Positions 18,841 through 21,744 of a DNA stretch of 21,744 nucleotides are shown one piece after another. Below the pieces are notes generated by a model. That model did no database searches. It saw nothing but the letters and a program-made list of their open reading frames with translations, and had not been told where the DNA came from. Both the position numbers and the translations under genes were made by a program. The stretch comes from Devosia sp. (lineage in GTDB: Bacteria; Pseudomonadota; Alphaproteobacteria; Rhizobiales; Devosiaceae): positions 1 to 21,744 of the forward strand of contig JAQGKG010000436.1 of assembly GCA_028290245.1 (NCBI GenBank). Direction: 5' to 3'. The first letter of the stretch is position 1. Each line of letters starts with the position of its first letter.

Positions 18841-20208
18841 ATGAACCAGACGATCGCCGAAAAACCAGTCTCTGCAACGCCCCTTGCCAGCCACGGCGCC
18901 AGCCCGCTGACCGGTAGCTTCCTGACGCCGGGCGACAAGGCAATCTCGCACCGCGTCCTGATTATCGCCGGGCTGGCAGTAGGCCGCACCACCATCGAGG
19001 GCCTGCTCGACGCCGAGGATGTCCAGTCCACCGCGGCCGCCTTGCGCCAGCTCGGCGTGCGTATCGATGCGGATGACCATGCCTGGTGGGTCCATGGCCT
19101 CGGCGTCGGCGGCCTGATGCCGCCGCAGGTTCGCCTTGACCTAGGCAATTCCGGCACCGGCCTTCGCCTGCTACTTGGTCTGCTGGCCCCCTACAATTTT
19201 GCCAGCCGGTTTACCGGTGGACCCACCTTGACGCGCCGGCCTCTGCGAGCCCTGCTCGACGCCTTGGCGCCGATTGGCGTGGTGGTCGAGGAAACCGTCG
19301 AACGTGGCCTGCCGCTGACCCGCCGCGGCCCGGTCTTGCCGCTGCCGTTTCACCATGTGATGGCTGCGCCTTCCGACCAGATCAAGTCGGCGCTTTTGCT
19401 GGCTGCGGTGCAGATTGCGGGGACCAGCACCATCGTCGAGCCGGTTGCCACCAGCGACCACACCGAAAAACTGCTTGCTGACTTTGGCGCAGCGATCACC
19501 GTCGCTCAGGACGAAGCTGGCGTTACTACGATCATGGTTACCGGCCTTGTCGAACTACGCCCGCGCCACCTTGTGGTGCCGGGTGATCCGTCTTCGGCGG
19601 GCTATGCGGTGGTGGCCGCACTGATCGTGCCCGGCTCGGACCTCGTCGTCGAAAACGTCCTGGTCAATCCCGCCCGAACTGGGCTGATCGACACGCTGCT
19701 CGAGATGGGCGGCGATATTCAGTTTATCAATCAGCGCATGGTCGGTGGCGAGCATGTCGCAGACTTGCGGGTGCGTTCGTCCCGCCTGAAGGGGCTGCAT
19801 ATCGATGCCGAGCATGCTGCGACTATGCTGGATGACATTCCCGTTCTGGCCATGGCCGCAGCCTTCGCGCAGGGCGAAACCGTGATCGAGGGCTTGGCCG
19901 AGTTACGCCTGCAGGAATGCGATCGCCTCGCGGCCACGGCTGTGGGTTTGGCCGCCAATAAGGTCACCGTGACCGAAGGTGAAACCAGTCTCACCATCGT
20001 GGGAGACGGCAAGGTCGATGGCGGCGGCAAGGTGACCAGCCGCTCCGATCACCGTATTGCCATGAGCTTTTTGGTCCTCGGCCTCGCCAGCAAGCATCGC
20101 GTGACGGTCGACGATATCAGCCCCATTGCAGCAAGCTTCCCCGGCTTCGTCGATGCCATGACCGCAATCGGCGGTCGCTTCGAGACGGTAAAGGCAAAAC
20201 GAACATGA
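18841..20208 (+). CDS. aroA: 3-phosphoshikimate 1-carboxyvinyltransferase (EPSP synthase)
   Basis: AroA joins shikimate-3-phosphate and phosphoenolpyruvate in aromatic amino acid synthesis. The 455 residues contain TPGDKAISHRVL (residues 30-40), LGNSGTGLRLLLG (about 102-114), SDHTEKLL, VPGDPSSAGYAVVAAL, NPARTGLIDTLLEMG, MLDDIPVLAMAAAFA, LRLQECDRLAATA and SDHRIAMSFLVLGLA. It is closest in layout to rhizobial class II enzymes, but carries Gly105 where the glyphosate-insensitive CP4 enzyme has Ala. Two normally conserved residues differ: Ala34 replaces the Ser after the catalytic Lys33, and Gln358 replaces the Lys before Glu359. The ATG at 18841 has a weak GGGA site; the frame extends upstream without conservation. 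It overlaps cmk by four bases (ATGA). Confidence 0.93.
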   Translation: MNQTIAEKPVSATPLASHGASPLTGSFLTPGDKAISHRVLIIAGLAVGRTTIEGLLDAEDVQSTAAALRQLGVRIDADDHAWWVHGLGVGGLMPPQVRLDLGNSGTGLRLLLGLLAPYNFASRFTGGPTLTRRPLRALLDALAPIGVVVEETVERGLPLTRRGPVLPLPFHHVMAAPSDQIKSALLLAAVQIAGTSTIVEPVATSDHTEKLLADFGAAITVAQDEAGVTTIMVTGLVELRPRHLVVPGDPSSAGYAVVAALIVPGSDLVVENVLVNPARTGLIDTLLEMGGDIQFINQRMVGGEHVADLRVRSSRLKGLHIDAEHAATMLDDIPVLAMAAAFAQGETVIEGLAELRLQECDRLAATAVGLAANKVTVTEGETSLTIVGDGKVDGGGKVTSRSDHRIAMSFLVLGLASKHRVTVDDISPIAASFPGFVDAMTAIGGRFETVKAKRT

Positions 20209-20843
20209 TCATCGCCGTTGATGGCCCTGCCGCCTCGGGCAAGGGCACCCTCGCCTCCGGCCTGGCCAAACATTACAGCCTGCCCTATCTCGATACCGGC
20301 CTGCTGTATCGCGCCGTAGGCCGTGCCGTCGAAGCCTACGAGACATCCGATGATTTCGAGCAGCGCGCCATCGCCGCAGCGCTGACGTTGGACGAAGCCG
20401 ATATCGAGCCGGAATTCCTGCAGTCCTCGAAAATTGGTTCATTGGCCAGCAAGGTCGCGGTAATTGGCGCAGTGCGCTCGGCGCTGTTCGAGTATCAGCG
20501 AGATTTTGCCACTCAAGATGGTGGAGCGGTGCTGGATGGACGCGATATCGGCACGACGATTGCGCCTGAAGCCGACGTAAAACTGTTCATCCAGGCCGAT
20601 AGCAAGTCGCGCATGGAGCGTCGGGCCCGCCAGTTCGAGGCCCGCGGCCAGGTGGTTGACCGTTACGCCCTCTATCACCAGATCGAAGAGCGTGATGCGC
20701 GCGACATGCTCAATCCCAGTGGCGGTTTCTACAAAGCGGAAGACGCACACTTGCTCGATACGACGCTTCTCGATATAGAGGCCGCACTCCGCGCAGCCAT
20801 CGCGATTGTCGATGGGACCATGGCGTCCAGGGCAGGGTCGTAA
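20205..20843 (+). CDS. cmk: Cytidylate kinase
   Basis: Cmk phosphorylates CMP and dCMP with ATP. The 212-residue protein has the P-loop VDGPAASGKGT at residues 5-15, LPYLDTGLLYRAVGR near 30, VLDGRDIGTTIAPEADVKLF near 110 and the lid arginines in MERRARQFEARG near 130. Its ATG overlaps the aroA stop, so the two are translationally coupled. The order aroA-cmk-rpsA is conserved across many proteobacteria. Its length is normal for the family. Confidence 0.96.
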   Translation: MIIAVDGPAASGKGTLASGLAKHYSLPYLDTGLLYRAVGRAVEAYETSDDFEQRAIAAALTLDEADIEPEFLQSSKIGSLASKVAVIGAVRSALFEYQRDFATQDGGAVLDGRDIGTTIAPEADVKLFIQADSKSRMERRARQFEARGQVVDRYALYHQIEERDARDMLNPSGGFYKAEDAHLLDTTLLDIEAALRAAIAIVDGTMASRAGS

Positions 20844-21011
20844 GACCTTAATCCAACCCTGGGTGTCTCGGCCCCCGCAGTCATCCAGCATGGCCCGCAG
20901 ACTTATACCAAAAATCACCGTCTCGATCGGGCACTCGCGCGCCGGCATTTCTTCGGAAATGGCGGGAATCCGGTCTTCAACCCCCAGCCACCGGCGCAAC
21001 GGAGAAGATAT
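20844..21011 (+). promoter_or_regulatory. Leader of rpsA with a UUCG-capped hairpin
   Basis: The 168 bases between cmk and rpsA hold a CATTTC-TTCG-GAAATG hairpin (20946-20961), which has the very stable cUUCGg tetraloop. GCCCG (20893-20897) and CGGGC (20928-20932) could pair over a longer range. S1 represses its own translation in E. coli through a structured leader; a similar role here is an inference. I found no convincing -35/-10 pair. Confidence 0.4.
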
Positions 21012-21744
21012 TTGGCACAGCAAACTGTGACGAAAGAAGATTTTGAATCGCTGTTGATGGACTCGTTTGTCGATAACGAGCCGCTAGAAGGCGCTGTCGT
21101 AAAGGGCACCGTCGTTGCGATCGAAAAGGATCTCGCGATCATCGACGTCGGTCTCAAGACCGAAGGCCGTATCGCGCTGAAGGAATTCGGCCAGGCAGGC
21201 CGTGACGGCACCATCAAGGTCGGCTCGATTGTCGAGGTCTATGTCGACCGCGTCGAAAACGCTGCCGGTGAAGCCGTTCTGTCGCGTGAGAAGGCCCGTC
21301 GTGAAGAGAGCTGGGTCAAGCTCGAAGTCATGTACAACAACAATGAGCGCGTTGAAGGCACCATCTTCAACCAGGTCAAGGGTGGTTTCACCGTCGATCT
21401 CGAAGGCGCCATTGCATTCCTGCCGCGTTCGCAGGTCGATATCCGCCCAATCCGCGATATCGCTCCCCTGATGAACGTGCTGCAGCCGTTCCAGATTCTG
21501 AAGATGGACAAGCGTCGCGGCAATATCGTCGTGTCGCGTCGTGCTATCCTCGAAGAGTCGCGTGCTGAACAGCGTTCGGAAATCGTCCAGCAGCTCGAAG
21601 AGGGCCAGGTTGTCGACGGCGTTGTCAAGAACATCACCGATTACGGTGCGTTCGTTGATCTCGGGGGCATTGACGGCCTGCTGCACGTCACCGATATCGC
21701 TTGGCGTCGTGTCAACCACCCGACCGAAGTGCTCACCATCGGTC
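21012..21744 (+). CDS. rpsA: 30S ribosomal protein S1 (partial, cut by window end)
   Basis: S1 binds mRNA on the 30S subunit and helps initiation. The visible 244 codons begin with TTG at 21012 (M-AQQTVTKEDFESLLMDSF), with GGAGAAG five bases upstream; the next in-frame ATG (21057) would remove conserved residues. S1 repeats are visible: EGAVVKGTVVAIEKDLAIIDVGLKTEG near residue 25, ERVEGTIFNQVKGGFTVDL near 112 and EGQVVDGVVKNITDYGAFVDLGGIDGLLH near 197. The usual six-repeat protein would continue about 320 residues beyond the window. It follows cmk after 168 bases. Confidence 0.96.
   Translation, partial: MAQQTVTKEDFESLLMDSFVDNEPLEGAVVKGTVVAIEKDLAIIDVGLKTEGRIALKEFGQAGRDGTIKVGSIVEVYVDRVENAAGEAVLSREKARREESWVKLEVMYNNNERVEGTIFNQVKGGFTVDLEGAIAFLPRSQVDIRPIRDIAPLMNVLQPFQILKMDKRRGNIVVSRRAILEESRAEQRSEIVQQLEEGQVVDGVVKNITDYGAFVDLGGIDGLLHVTDIAWRRVNHPTEVLTIG

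Overview
The window comes from an alphaproteobacterium, most likely of the order Hyphomicrobiales (rhizobia-like; a Devosia-type genus is my guess, not shown). The evidence is the GC-rich coding sequence, the order FYDLN-acid protein / aroA / cmk / rpsA beside tRNA-Ala(GGC), the order lnt / metK / trmB / rimP / nusA / ylxR / infB, the tsaB-rimI-fur cluster, and a PhrB-type iron-sulfur (6-4) photolyase. All of this is chromosomal housekeeping DNA. I see no prophage, transposase, CRISPR array or secretion system.

Left part (1-7806). A short end of a possible plus-strand gene is followed by a hairpin terminator shared with phrB. Then, on the minus strand and reading right to left, come rimP, nusA, ylxR and infB as one tightly packed operon for ribosome maturation, transcription elongation and termination, and translation initiation. 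It has a good sigma70-type promoter at 7778-7806, a strong terminator-like hairpin in its 5' leader (7717-7752) and a terminator after infB (1727-1756). phrB follows infB directly; rbfA, truB, rpsO and pnp, which commonly follow infB in relatives, are not here.

Middle part (7807-14977). A 450-base non-coding stretch leads into a small secreted protein gene, which is convergent with an HxlR-family regulator. Then come trmB, metK (TTG start) and lnt on the minus strand. Divergent from lnt is the plus-strand operon tsaB-rimI-fur, ending at a terminator and followed by a small membrane protein gene. That gene converges on another small gene; their stop codons share the four bases CTAG.

Right part (14974-21744). 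On the minus strand are the 86-codon unknown gene, pncB (NAD salvage), a YcaQ/AlkX-type DNA glycosylase gene, tRNA-Ala(GGC) and the FYDLN-acid gene. Divergent from the last is aroA-cmk-rpsA; rpsA is cut by the window edge.

No obvious new multi-gene system is present. The most interesting signals are small-scale: the terminator in the leader of the nusA operon, two substitutions at normally invariant AroA positions, a tRNA-like structured leader before the 86-codon gene, the uncharacterised secreted and membrane microproteins, and rearranged synteny at both ends of the lnt-infB block.
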